Part shown: piece by piece, positions 22,746 through 33,558 of the stretch
Position numbering within the stretch: position 1 is the stretch's first letter
Layout: each line of letters begins with the position of its first letter
From: Mycoplasmopsis columbina
GTDB taxonomy: Bacteria > Bacillota_I > Bacilli_A > Mycoplasmatales > Metamycoplasmataceae
DNA: 64,000 nucleotides
Direction: 5' to 3'
NCBI RefSeq assembly: GCF_900660685.1
Contig: NZ_LR215041.1
Span: 186,001-250,000 of the forward strand
The notes under the pieces: model-generated
The model's database searches: none
The model's input: the letters and a program-made list of their open reading frames with translations, nothing else
Told to the model about the DNA's origin: nothing
Made by a program: the position numbers and the translations under genes

Positions 22746-23817
22746 TAAGTTCTGAGCTTGATTATCAATTAAAATTCCTAAACTATCTCGTTTTAGTGCT
22801 AATCAACAAATCAAAACAAAGGCAGGTTCACTTTCTGAATCAATTGTTGAAAAAGAAACTGCTTCTTACAAACCTTTAGCAATTTTGCTTCCGATGATAT
22901 TTATTATTATCACTTTTACTATTGCACCATTAATCTTTAACATTAAGTTTGCTTTCACTAAAGAAGTAATTATTAATGGTGTTGCACATTCACAATTTAC
23001 TTTCGAAAATTTTAATGCAGTTCTTCAAGATCCTGCATTTGCTGTTGGTTTTCGTAACTCCCTTATTTATGGATTAATTGTTTTGCCTTTCTCTATTGCA
23101 ATTTCACTTTTAATTAGTTCTACAATTGCAAATTTATATGCGAAAACAGCCAAAGGATTTTGACAAACTATTTTCTTCCTTCCTTATGTAACTAATGCTG
23201 TTGCAATTTCTCTTACATTTTTACAACTTTTTCAACCAACAGGACTAATTAATAGTGCTTTTGGACTTGGAAAAATTCCTTGATTAGAAAGTCAAGATCA
23301 GTTTTCATTTAAGGCGATGGTTGCAATTATTTCACAAGGAATTTGAGGTCAATTAGCTTTCAATATTTTAATTTTTACTACTGCGATGCTATCAGTGGAT
23401 AAAAATCAATATCGTTCTGCTTCAATTGATGGAATTGGTAAAGTAAAACAATTTTTCACTATCACATTACCATCAATTAAATCAACAACAAGTTTCTTGA
23501 TCACATTAGGAATTATTAATGGTATTAAAGTTTTTCCTAACGCTATTTTTGATAACAATCCAACCAAAGCCATTGCTAATGGTGGTTCATCATTAATGGT
23601 CTATGTTTATAGATTTGTTAAATCTGGAAATTTAGCTTATGGTTCAGCCGCAGCACTTTGTTTATTTGGAATAGGAGTCTTCTATTCTTCAATTATTAGA
23701 GGAGGATTTAGAGTGGCCTTAGAAGTAACAATTAATAAAGGAGAACATAATGTTTGAAACAAAATTAAAAATTCACAAGTGATGATTGAATATCAAACTC
23801 AAAAGAAACAGAGATAA
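22732..23817 (+). CDS. ABC transporter permease (UgpA/MalF-type)
   Basis: A 361-residue membrane protein with a cytoplasmic N-terminal tail of about 50 residues and about six helices starting at ILLPMIFIIIT. The EAA-type coupling loop appears as YRSASIDGIGKVKQFFTI. It belongs to the carbohydrate/glycerol-phosphate importer permease class. In-frame TGA at 23755 is Trp, and the true stop is TAA at 23815, so the last 68 nt overlap the next permease gene in another frame. The start (MKLSSKFWAW) lies inside the ATPase gene. Confidence 0.82.
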
Positions 23818-24730
23818 GACTGCTGAACAAGTAAAAGAAAGTGATTTCTTTGCTTCTTCTGTTTCATTTGTCCTTAAATTACTTATTTTATGCTTCTTTG
23901 GGCTAATTATTCTCTTCCCATTCTTCTTCATGTTAATGTTAGCTGTTTTTCCAAGAGAACAAGCTGAAGCTCTTAAAGTAGATCCAACTATTTTTCCAAA
24001 ACAATGAGATTGATCTAACTTTGTTAAAGCTTGAAATGGTAGTGATTCTTCTTCATATTTCACATCATTTGGAATAACTTTTCTTAACGTGCTTTTCTCT
24101 ATTTTTGCAAAAACACTTATAACTATGTTAGGTGGTTATGCATTCTCAATTAAAAAATGAAAAGGTAAAGAATTTCTTTGATCAGTACTTATTGCACTTT
24201 TAGTCTTGCCAGAAGTTGCTCTACTTTCAGGGCAATATAGAATTATTGCTGAATGACATAACGCATATCAAGTTAATGATAACTTTTTTGGACTTACAGT
24301 GGTTTTAGCAGTTCCATTTGTTGCTTCTGTATTTAGTGCTTTAATGTTCAGAACTGCTTTTGAAAGTATTCCTTCAAGAATTAAAGAAGTGGCAACAGTA
24401 GATGGCGCGGTAGGAGTAAAATACTTCTTTAAAATTGCTGCACCAATGGTTACACCAACTACTTTAACTGTTATTATTCTTACAGCACTTAGTTCATGAA
24501 ATTCATACTTATGACCTTCATTAGTGGCTAACGGTAATATAAAAGTACTTTCAGTTTGATTGTTTGAAATTGGACAAGATAAAACAGATCCAACAAACAT
24601 TATTACCTTACAAAATATTAAAATGGCAGGAAGCATTCTAGCAATTCTTCCAATGTTTGTTTTCTACTTATTATTTAGAAAAAGAATCATGAGTGCTATT
24701 TCAAGACAAGGAAGCACAATTAAAGGTTAG
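23750..24730 (+). CDS. ABC transporter permease (UgpE/MalG-type)
   Basis: A 326-residue partner permease with about six helices and the coupling loop ESIPSRIKEVATVDGAVG (EAA motif). The start ATG at 23750 follows a good AAAGGAGAAC, although it lies inside the preceding permease reading frame. TGA codons such as those at 23780-23785 are Trp. Its stop is 2 nt before the next small gene. With its partner it forms the transmembrane channel of the nuclease-linked importer. Confidence 0.85.
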
Positions 24731-24732
24731 AT

Positions 24733-25011
24733 ATGAAAAAAGTTAATGTCAAAGTTAAAACTATTGTTTGAGCCTTTTTATTAATTGCTTCTTTAATTGT
24801 TTTTGGAATTACTATTGCTGTAATTGTCAATACTAACTACATTTTGTCAATTAGTGATTATGCAATTATTGATGATTCGTTAATTTTACAGGCTAAAACA
24901 GAACAATCATTTGCTATAGGATTTTTAGCACTTTCAATTGTCATCTTCTTTATTTCTACATATATTACATATGCAGGTATTAAAAGTTGATCATATAACG
25001 CCATTTTATAG
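24733..25011 (+). CDS. Small membrane protein in transporter operon
   Basis: A 92-residue protein with two predicted transmembrane helices (about residues 10-32 and 62-83) joined by a short loop (NYILSISDYAIIDDS). TGA codons are Trp. It begins 2 nt after the permease stop, and the downstream lipoprotein starts 8 nt after its own stop. No family is recognised. The location suggests an accessory subunit of the transporter. Confidence 0.65.
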
Positions 25012-25019
25012 GAGGATTT

Positions 25020-26381
25020 GTGAAAAAAAATCTTAAAAAACTTCTCTGAACTTTCGCATTGAGTGCAACTTCACTTGCTCCTATTGCTACAAGTGCATGT
25101 TTTGTAACCATTAATCCTGAATTAAGTAAGATTGCTGATTTAGCTGTAAATATTGAAATACGTAAAACAACTCCATATGAACAAATTAATAAAGATGCCT
25201 TAGAAGGTCAAAAAAATCTTTCAGATGTTATTCTAAATAAGTCACAATACTTAAGATATGATCAAAATTTCTTTTCATTAAACTGACAAAGTAAATCTTT
25301 AAATGATAATACTATAAAAGGTTTAACCTTGCCAGAAGAAGCACTTGATGTTCTAGCACACCATTTTATTAATTCACCTTTAAATTACTTTGTTTTGGAA
25401 AACTACAACAAAATTTTCACAACAGAAAACAAAATTTTAAAATTCAACGGGATTAACAACTTCTATAGAACCTATGATAGAATTCCACTAGTTTTCTTAA
25501 GTAGATTTAATAAAATTTTTGCCAAAGATGCACAAACATTAGACATAAAGACAAAATTTCTTAATTTATTTAATGAAATGATGGGGCATGGTCTTAAAGT
25601 CAACTTAAATCAAGAAAGTGGAATTCAAATAGCAATGCCATCAATTTTCTTGCTTCAACAAGCAAGTGTAGATTTTAAAAATTCAAGCACACAAACAGCT
25701 CATTTATTCACTGAAAAAATTCCAACTGATAGTGAAAAATATAATGAATTTATTGAAAACCCAACAACTTTCTTCAACAATCCAGAAAATGAAAAATATG
25801 ATGGAATTAAATATTGAGAAAGAGAAGAAGCAAAAGGCAATCCATTTGCAAGAGAAAATGTTAATACACTTAAAAGACTAAAAAGAAGATGAATTAACGA
25901 ATATGGTGCACAACCTCAAGAAGTTGCTAAATTAATTGCTTATTTACTTTATTTTAATGATATTAAGAATGTACAAATTGGACTTGCTTATAGTAGAATT
26001 GAAAAAAAATTAGTTCATTTTCTCGAACTTCAAAATGAACAAGAGCAATGAGAATTTTATGACATCATGAAATTTTATGAACTTTACAACAACTTAAAAG
26101 ATCAAGAAAATTTTGCTGGTTTAACCATTGAACAATTCAAGCCATATACTAAAGATATTTTTGTAAACGATTGAACTTTCAAACCAACACTTTTATTTGC
26201 GGGCGCTGAAGTAAACGCAGACAACACAACACTTTATGCAGAAGCTTTAAGAAATCCAAAAATTAAATATAGTGTTGAAAATAATCAAATTGCAAAAGAA
26301 TATCGTCCAAAAAGTGGCGGAAATGATGCTAATGTAGTTAAATTACTAACATTACTTGAAAAATATTCAAATTACAAATAA
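25020..26381 (+). CDS. Lipoprotein of unknown function closing the operon
   Basis: A 453-residue protein with a signal peptide and lipobox IATSAC (Cys about residue 29). The start is GTG at 25020, placed 4-5 nt after AGGAGG; no ATG fits. The mature part is hydrophilic, has no repeats and matches no family I recognise. Several TGA codons are Trp. As last gene of the nuclease-transporter operon it may be a further surface component that captures or delivers substrate, but that is inference from position. Confidence 0.7.
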
Positions 26382-26387
26382 TTAATG

Positions 26388-26418
26388 AAACACTCTAAAA
26401 AAAAGAGTGTTTTTTATT
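26388..26418 (+). terminator. Terminator of the nuclease-transporter operon
   Basis: AACACTC and GAGTGTT form a 7-bp stem around an A-rich loop, followed by TTTTT. Confidence 0.8.
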
Positions 26419-26419
26419 T

Positions 26420-26447
26420 AATTAAAAAATGCAGTTTTGAAACTGCA
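26420..26447 (-). terminator. lepA terminator
   Basis: GCAGTTT/AAACTGC (26431-26446) forms a compact hairpin. On the minus strand it is followed by TTTTTT. Confidence 0.8.
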
Positions 26448-26452
26448 AAATT

Positions 26453-28252
26453 TTATTTTTTATTATCAATATTAGTTTTTAAAATATTCAAGAATGCTTC
26501 TTGTGGTACTTCAACAGAACCAAGCATTTTCATTCTTTTTTTACCTTCTTTTTGTTTTTTAAGTAGTTTTTGACGTCTGGTAACATCACCACCATATAAC
26601 TTAGCTGTAACGTCTTTTCTATAGGCTTTTATGGTTTCTCTAGCAATAATTTTTGAACCAATTACTGCTTGAACAGGAACTTCAAAGTTTTGTCTTGGGA
26701 TTTCAGCTTTTAGTTTTTCACATAATTCTCTAGCTCTTGGATAAGCACTATCTTTTTGAGTAATAATAGAAAAAGCATCAATCTTGTCGCCATTTAAAAG
26801 AATATCAACTTTTACTAAATCACTTTCTTTATAGCCAATTACGTCATATTCAAATGAGGCATAACCTTTTGATAAACTTTTAAGACGATCAAAGAAATCT
26901 AAAACAATTTCAGCTAACGGCATTTCATAGGTTAATTTTGTACGATTTTCATCAATATATTCTAAATCTTTATAAATTCCTCGTTTATTTTGACAAAGTT
27001 CCATAATATTACCAATATAAGTATTTGGAAGAATTATTGTGGCTAAAATATAAGGTTCCTCAATTTTCTTAATGTAAGTACGATCCGGCAAAAGAGAAGG
27101 ATTAGAAATCATTTCCATTTCTCCATTAGTTAAATAAACTTTATATTCAACTGAAGGTGAAGTAGCAATAATTCCAATTTTATATTCACGATTTAATCTC
27201 TCTTGCAAAATTTCCATATGCAACATACCTAAAAATCCAACCCGAAAACCAAAACCTAAAGCTTTTGAAGTTTCTTGCTCTCAAGTAATTGAACTGTCAC
27301 TTAATGAAATTTTTTCTAAACTTTCTTTTAATTCCATGTAATCTCTTGTATCAACAGGATAAAAACCAGTGAAAACTACGGGTTGTTTTTTCTTATAACC
27401 TGGAAGTGGCTCACTTGCTGGATTTTCAAGAGAAGTAATCGTGTCACCTACACTTACTTCTCTTGCATCACGAATAGTAGCCGCAACTCACCCAACTTCA
27501 CCAGCTTCTAAATATGATTTTTTGGTCTCTTTGGGATTTCTTACACCTAATTCTGCCACGTGATATTCTTTATTATTTGACATGAATTTAAATTTTTCAC
27601 CTGCATGTAATTTACCTTGGAAAATTCTTACAAGTAAAATAACACCACGATATTCATCAAAATAAGAGTCAAAAATTAAAGCTCTTAAAGGTGCTTGATC
27701 ATCAGCTTCTTTAGGTTGCGGAACAAATTTTTCAATTGCAGTTAAAACTTCTTGACAATTTAAGCCTGTTTTAGCTGAAATTGCCACAGCATTGGAAGTA
27801 TCTAAACCAATTACGTTTTCAATTTCTTGTTTAGTTCTCTCAACATCAGCAGAAGGTAAATCAACTTTATTGATAATTGGAATAATTTCTAAATTATTTT
27901 CAAGAGCTAAATAAACGTTAGCTAATGTTTGGGCTTCAATACCTTGAGTGGCATCAACAAGTAATAAAGCACCTTCAGAAGCAGCTAAAGAACGAGAAAC
28001 TTCATAGGTAAAATCCACATGCCCAGGAGTATCAATTAAGTGAAAAATATAATCTTTGTACTTAATTTGTACAGCATTAAGTTTAATTGTTATTCCTCTT
28101 TCTCTTTCAAGATCCATTTGATCTAAAAATTGATCATCCATATCATGCTGACTAACAGTATTAGTTAATTCTAAAATTCTGTCAGCCAGTGTGCTTTTTC
28201 CATGATCAATGTGTGCAATAATAGAAAAGTTTCGAATTTTTGATTTATCCAT
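26453..28252 (-). CDS. lepA: Elongation factor 4 (LepA)
   Basis: Translational GTPase of 599 residues that acts on stalled or assembling ribosomes. G motifs are clear: AHIDHGKST (G1), a switch I region with [16 protein letters not shown] (G3) and [10 protein letters not shown] (G4). After domains II and III comes the LepA-specific C-terminal domain, with [19 protein letters not shown] and [25 protein letters not shown], which distinguishes it from EF-G. Length is normal. It is divergently oriented to the choline-kinase-like gene. Confidence 0.96.
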
Positions 28253-28300
28253 AATATCACCAAATCATTTTGTATTTCATTTAAAATTTTATTAGAATTA

Positions 28301-28332
28301 TTTTACTAATAATACTATGAATAATAGTAAAA
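28301..28332. promoter_or_regulatory. Imperfect palindrome in the lepA/kinase divergent gap
   Basis: TTTTACTA and TAGTAAAA flank a 16-bp centre that itself contains ACTAT/ATAGT. It lies between two divergent promoters and may be an operator or an AT-rich hairpin. Confidence 0.3.
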
Positions 28333-28373
28333 TAAAAAGCCTAACAATTATAAATTATTCTTTGGAGATATGA

Positions 28374-29087
28374 ATGAAAGAAATTATTACAACAGGTCAC
28401 ACAAACAAAAGTTTTAAAGATGATAATATTTTTTTACAAGAAAAAGTTTACACAGGTTTTAATCATCACATCAATTACGAAATTTTAAAAGAATTTAATT
28501 TTGTTCCAAGATTAATTGAAAATAATCATCAATTAATTAAATGAAGTTTTATTGAAGGTCATGTACCAGAAATGAATTTTCAAAATTTATCAATCATCGC
28601 TTCTTATTTAAAAGAATTGCATAATTCTAATTTGAAATTTCCTGAATCAAATCACAAAGCTAGAACAGAACATTATAGAGAAATTTTAAAAAACAAAAAT
28701 ATTAAATTAAGTATTTTGGACGAATATGCCTCTTTTATAGATGAATTATTAAATACACACAAACACAATTGACCTCTTCATAATGATCTTTGACCTACTA
28801 ATATGGTTGAAGATAATCAAGGAAAAATTTATTTAATTGATTGAGAATATGCAACAATGGGAGATAAACACTTTGAACTAGCATATTTTATTGAGGCTGC
28901 ATATCTAGATGATAAACAAATTGAACACTTTCTTAATGAGTACAAAAACTATGATTTAAAAGAAGTTATTAAAAATCGAATTTTTGTCAATTATTTAGTT
29001 ATTTTATGAGCGCATTCGCAAAAAACATTACCTTTTGAAACAGAACAATTTGCTAATAAAATTAATTTACTTGTCAAAATGCTATAA
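28374..29087 (+). CDS. Choline/aminoglycoside kinase-like phosphotransferase
   Basis: A 237-residue protein of the APH/choline-kinase fold. The catalytic motif LHNDLWPTNM contains H136 and D138, and the downstream metal-binding motif is LIDWEYATMGD. The N-terminal lobe is short. Such enzymes in mollicutes are often annotated as choline kinase or LicA-like and would supply phosphocholine for lipids, but substrate cannot be read from sequence. The start at 28374 follows GGAG; an ATG at 28370 is out of frame. TGA codons are Trp. Confidence 0.75.
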
Positions 29088-29126
29088 AATTAAAATTAAT
29101 TATTTTTAAATACAAAAGGAAAAAAC

Positions 29127-29777
29127 ATGCTATTTTCAGAATCTTCTAACTTTAAGTTTAATAAACTACGCAAACGTTTAATACGTTCTTTGTTAGTATT
29201 TCTAATTTTTTCATTTTTTTCATTTTTAATTTTTATTATCACTTATCAGATTTTAAAGAATAAAGAAAATCCCGGTATTGCATCAGTAAGTTTTTTAAAT
29301 TTTTTTACTTCGTATTGATCATTAACTACTAATTTTTGGTACATTTTATTTACATATCCTGACTTTTTTTCATACTATTTTACTAGTTACGATGCCCAAA
29401 GTATTGGGTTGTTAATTGGAAATATTATTGCTTTTATGATAGGTTTAACTTTTATTTTAACATTCACAGTAGGAAGTATAACTTTAATAATAATTTACAT
29501 TATTAACATCAAAAAATCTTATGATAAGTCTAATACAAAATTAATTATTGTTTATCTTGTTTTAACCTTATTAAGTGTCTTTTTTGGAATTTTTCTTTTC
29601 ATTAGTCAAGCTGCACCAAATGCTAATAATTATGTTCCAGGACTTCTAGCGTTTTTTATGAATCTTTTTATTTTGATTATTTATGTTGCAAAAATCTTAA
29701 TAATTAAATTTGTAGAAAAGAAACACGAAATAAATCAATCATCAATAATTGAACAAACAATGACGCAAATGATTTAG
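29127..29777 (+). CDS. Integral membrane protein, unknown
   Basis: A 216-residue protein with about four to five hydrophobic helices: residues about 20-42, 90-130 (two), 145-165 and 172-192. It has a basic N-terminus and a short polar C-terminal tail. One internal TGA and one TGG both encode Trp. The ribosome binding site is AAAAGGAAAAA. I do not recognise a family; it has no transporter motif. It ends at a strong terminator. Confidence 0.6.
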
Positions 29778-29803
29778 AAATATCGCAAGATATTTTTTTA
29801 TTT
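29778..29803 (+). terminator. Terminator after membrane protein
   Basis: AAATATC-GCAA-GATATTT hairpin followed by a T-rich tail. Confidence 0.75.
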
Positions 29804-29858
29804 CTTTTATTGAAAAATTAAATTTTTATAATTAAATTACTTTATATAAGGAGAGAAA

Positions 29859-32800
29859 ATGAATGTTAAAAAAGAATATCAAGCAATTTTAAATAATCTT
29901 TTAGATGTTTCACCAAATGATCCTGCTGTGTTTACAAATATTAATAGTAAATTTTCTTATGATTTTTATAGGACTTTTGATTTAAATTTAACTGCACAAA
30001 TTATTAAAAATCCAAATTTTAATGTACCTTTGTTAGAAAAAAATTCTTTAAAAATCGCTGAGGAAATTAAAGAAATGAATGATCCACAATTGATAATTAA
30101 TCATTTATTAGAAAATGATTTTGAATTAAGTGAAAACCGTAAAGGTCAAATTTTTAAACATCTAACTTCACAAAAAGAAAAAATAGTTAGTGAATTAAAA
30201 GCTAAATTTCAAAAGCAAATTACTGAATGAAAATTGTTTGAAAATAAAGCAGAAGAAATTTATCAACAATCAAGTACTTGACCAATGCATCTTGGCTTTG
30301 TTTTTATTAAAGTTTCAATTGAAGGAAAACCCATTTTCGCACCGCTTTTTTTAAAAGAAGTCGATATGGAATTTAAAAACGGTAAGGCTTATTTAAAAGC
30401 AGCAAGCGAAATTAAAGTAAATGAAAAATTACTTTTTATTCTTAAACAAGCTAATTTCGATTTGGCTTTAAGTGATGAATTTTCAACAATGTCAATTGCA
30501 CAAATTGTCAATCATTTAAACATTGAATGAGACGAAATTTACAATTTTAAGGTAGATTTGGTAACGGAATGTCTTAAAATTAAAGCTGAAGATATTAAAA
30601 ATCGTGAACTTGAATTTTATGGAGGGCTTGTTCTTGGTTTATATCAACCATCAGGTGGTTATGCAAGAAACAGAATGCTTGAAATCATTCAAAAAAATGA
30701 AGTTGAATCAATCATTGAAGTTGAATTTAATAAAAATAAATATAATGACAAAATAGACAAAGTAATTTTCAATCCAAAAAGTTCTATTTTTAAAATTACT
30801 CCAACTAATTATTCACAAGATAGAGCCATTGTTTCATCGCTTAATCAAAATACTATTATTTGAGGTCCACCAGGAACTGGAAAAAGTCAAACAATTGTCA
30901 ATATATTAACCAATATTCTAATGTATGAAAGAAACGCCTTAGTGTGCTCTGAAAAAAAAGCTGCACTTGATGTAATTGAAGAAAGATTAGGCGTTTTGAG
31001 AACATTCACCTTAACTTTAGTTTTATCCAGAAATGTCAAAAGAAAAAGTTTTTATGAACCTATTAGTCAGTACTTAGAATATTTACAACAATTTAAAATT
31101 AAAGAAAAAATAAAACCACAAATTCCAAGAATTATTAATCAAAGCGAAGTAGAGTTTCTTGAGAAAATTCAAACTTGAAAAGATGATACAAAATTACCAC
31201 TTTATGCAAAATTTATTGAAAAATATAATGACAAATGAACTTTATTGTCACAGGATTTATGGGATAAATTATTAGAATTAGACAACACAATGTTATACAC
31301 TAATAATTTTGATTTTAAAAATTCAAAAGAATACTTAAAAGCTTTATTGAAAGTTAATAAAGTAAAATTTAAACCATTTAATTTAACTAATAAGAAAATT
31401 AAAAAACTTCATCAATATCTTTATGAAAATTTAAAATCTTTAAATCCGAATTTAAATGATGATTTAAATTATTTCACTAATTTAAATTCAAATGACTTTG
31501 AGAAAATTAATCAACTTTTTAATCTTTTACCGAAAAAAAACAATTTAAGCATTAATGATGAAAATCAGTTGAAAGATTACATTGCTTATAACATTGTTCA
31601 AAAAATTGAAAAATTTACTAAAGAAGAAAACGATTTACTTAAGAATTTTATTATTGCAGTTAATACTGCAAAAATGGAGCCATTTAAATTTGTTAAACAA
31701 TTTGCGCCAATTATTAAAAAAATTTATCCAATAATTATTGCCACTCCAGATACTGATTTATCTCCATGACAAAAAAATGAATTTGATTATGCAATTTTAG
31801 ATGAATCAAGTCAAATTTTTCTAGAAAAAGGATTACCTATTCTTTATTTAGCAAAGAAAAAAATTCTTGCAGGCGATGATCAACAAATGAAACCATCTAA
31901 TTGATTTGGAATTAGATATACAGATGAGGAAACTATCTATGGAACGGTTGAATCATTACTAGATTATGCTAAAAGTTTAGGTGTTCACACAGTATTATTA
32001 GATAAAAATTATCGTTCAAATTTTGCTGCATTAATGACATTCAGTTCAAAATTCTTCTACAATGAAAGTTTAGATGTAATTGATTCATCTAATAACCCAC
32101 ATAATTTCAAACCAATTGAAGTCTACGATATAAATGGCATTTGAGAAAATAATACAAATTTAAGCGAAGTAGCTCTAGCGATAGAAAAATTAAAAGAAAA
32201 TCTTCCTATTTATAAAAAGGTGATACTTTTATGTTTTAACAAAAAACAACAGGAATTTATTCAAAACGAAATTATTAATAGTCACAAAGACTTAGAAGAG
32301 TATTTAACTACTGGTAATTTATTGATAAGAAATATAGAAAATATTCAAGGAGATGAAGCTGATTTAATCATTGCAACAGTTGGATATGATGCAAATGCAG
32401 CTATTCATTCTACTTATGTTGGTCGTCCCGGTGGTAAAAATGCACTAAATGTTGCTATAAGTAGAGCTAAAGACAAGATGATAGTTATTAAATCATTAAA
32501 ATCTAATGACATTGTTCTTTCTTCTTTTGAAAACGAAGATGTTTATACATTTAAAAAATGATTGGAATTTTTAGAACTATCAGAGGAAGAGAAGAAATCA
32601 TATCTAACAAAAGTCAATAGAGAAAAAAATTATACAAGTAACGAAAATCCCTTATTTATAGATATAAATAATACATTAAATAAATTGGCAGAAGAAAATT
32701 CTAATTTAAAAGTTTTAGCAAATGAAAGTGTTGGAACAATAAATGTTGATCTTGTTTTAAGTTATAAAAATAGACATGAATTATGTTTTATTATTGATGA

Positions 32801-33215
32801 TTTTAGTTATGCATCTAATATTAATGAATATTTGAAATTCAAAGATAAAATTAAATTTATTAAGTCTAAAAAATACAAAGTATTTTGAGTTAACTATCTA
32901 ACATGATTTAAACAAAAAACTGAAATATTAGAATATGTAACAAATTTATCACAAGAAAAAACACAAGAAATTGAAGAATTAACAAGAGAATTAGATTTAG
33001 ATAACAGTAGTAATAAAAATGAGAATACTTATTTTGCACTTGAAAATGAGAAAGAAATCGAAAGAGAAAAAAGAATGTTAAATCTACCTGTTGTTGTTCA
33101 AAACAAGTCATTAGATCAAGTTGATAATTTGGAATTAATGAATAATGAATTATTTATTGAAACAAAAATAGAAGAAGAAACAATAGAAATACCACAATTA
33201 AAAGAAGAAAATTAA
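29859..33215 (+). CDS. Large SF1 helicase with nuclease-like C-terminus
   Basis: A 1118-residue protein. Walker A GPPGTGKS is at 336-343, motif II is YAILDESSQ with D648, motif III is AGDDQQM, then LDKNYRS (motif IV/V region), IQGDEADLIIATVGYD and the C-terminal motif LNVAISRAKDKM. This order marks the Upf1/Dna2-like branch of superfamily 1. The first 330 residues have no motif I recognise. Residues about 920-1010 contain VDLVL, then CFIIDDFSY about 10 residues later, then YKVFWV. That resembles the restriction-endonuclease-like domain seen at the end of such helicases. Function is probably DNA or RNA processing; a defence role is possible. Confidence 0.75.
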
Positions 33216-33238
33216 TTTTAAAAATTTCTTCTTTTTTT
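33201..33238 (+). terminator. Terminator overlapping the helicase stop
   Basis: AAAGAAGAAA (inside the last codons) pairs perfectly with TTTCTTCTTT at 33225-33234 and runs into a T-tract. Confidence 0.75.
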
Positions 33239-33356
33239 ATTTGTTTTATTTTCTTTTAACACTTATTTATAGCCTTTAAGAACAAATAAAAATTTTAAAA
33301 AAATTCAAATGAAAAAATATTCTAATTTTTGCTCTTTATTTTCTAAATTTTTGGTC

Positions 33357-33362
33357 TATAAT
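33357..33362 (+). promoter_or_regulatory. -10 element abutting a small ORF
   Basis: TATAAT ends 7 nt before the ATG at 33370. Transcription would start at or beside the start codon, so a short ORF here would be leaderless. The same promoter may serve potABCD. Confidence 0.5.
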
Positions 33363-33369
33363 TTGCGCT

Positions 33370-33513
33370 ATGAAAATAGCAAATTATTGGAAAAAAGATA
33401 AATTTAAATCTAAGTTGATTTTAATTAATTTTAATGAAGATAATATACCTTCATTACCTTTTTATGCTATTGAATACACACAGAATGTATTTGATAGATT
33501 CTCCGCTAAGTAA
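33370..33513 (+). CDS. Small ORF (47 aa) preceding potABCD
   Basis: Encodes MKIANYWKKDKFKSKLIL and onward, 47 residues, with one Trp coded by the rarer TGG. There is no ribosome binding site but the ATG sits 7 nt after a perfect TATAAT, as in leaderless genes. It ends 45 nt before potA. It could be an upstream leader peptide of the polyamine operon, a fragment of a lost gene, or chance. No family is recognised. Confidence 0.4.
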   Translation: MKIANYWKKDKFKSKLILINFNEDNIPSLPFYAIEYTQNVFDRFSAK

Positions 33514-33558
33514 TATAAACAAAAAATAACTTTTCAATTACTTAGTTAGGAGAAATAT

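Noticed and set aside
23750-23817. Sequencing error at the permease overlap
   Set aside because: Both reading frames are open, have proper motifs, and permease 2 has its own ribosome binding site; a captured TGA explains the overlap.
26388-26411. CIRCE-type heat-shock operator (AACACTC...GAGTGTT)
   Set aside because: It is only a 7-bp stem followed by Ts at the end of an operon, with no promoter or chaperone gene; it is a terminator.
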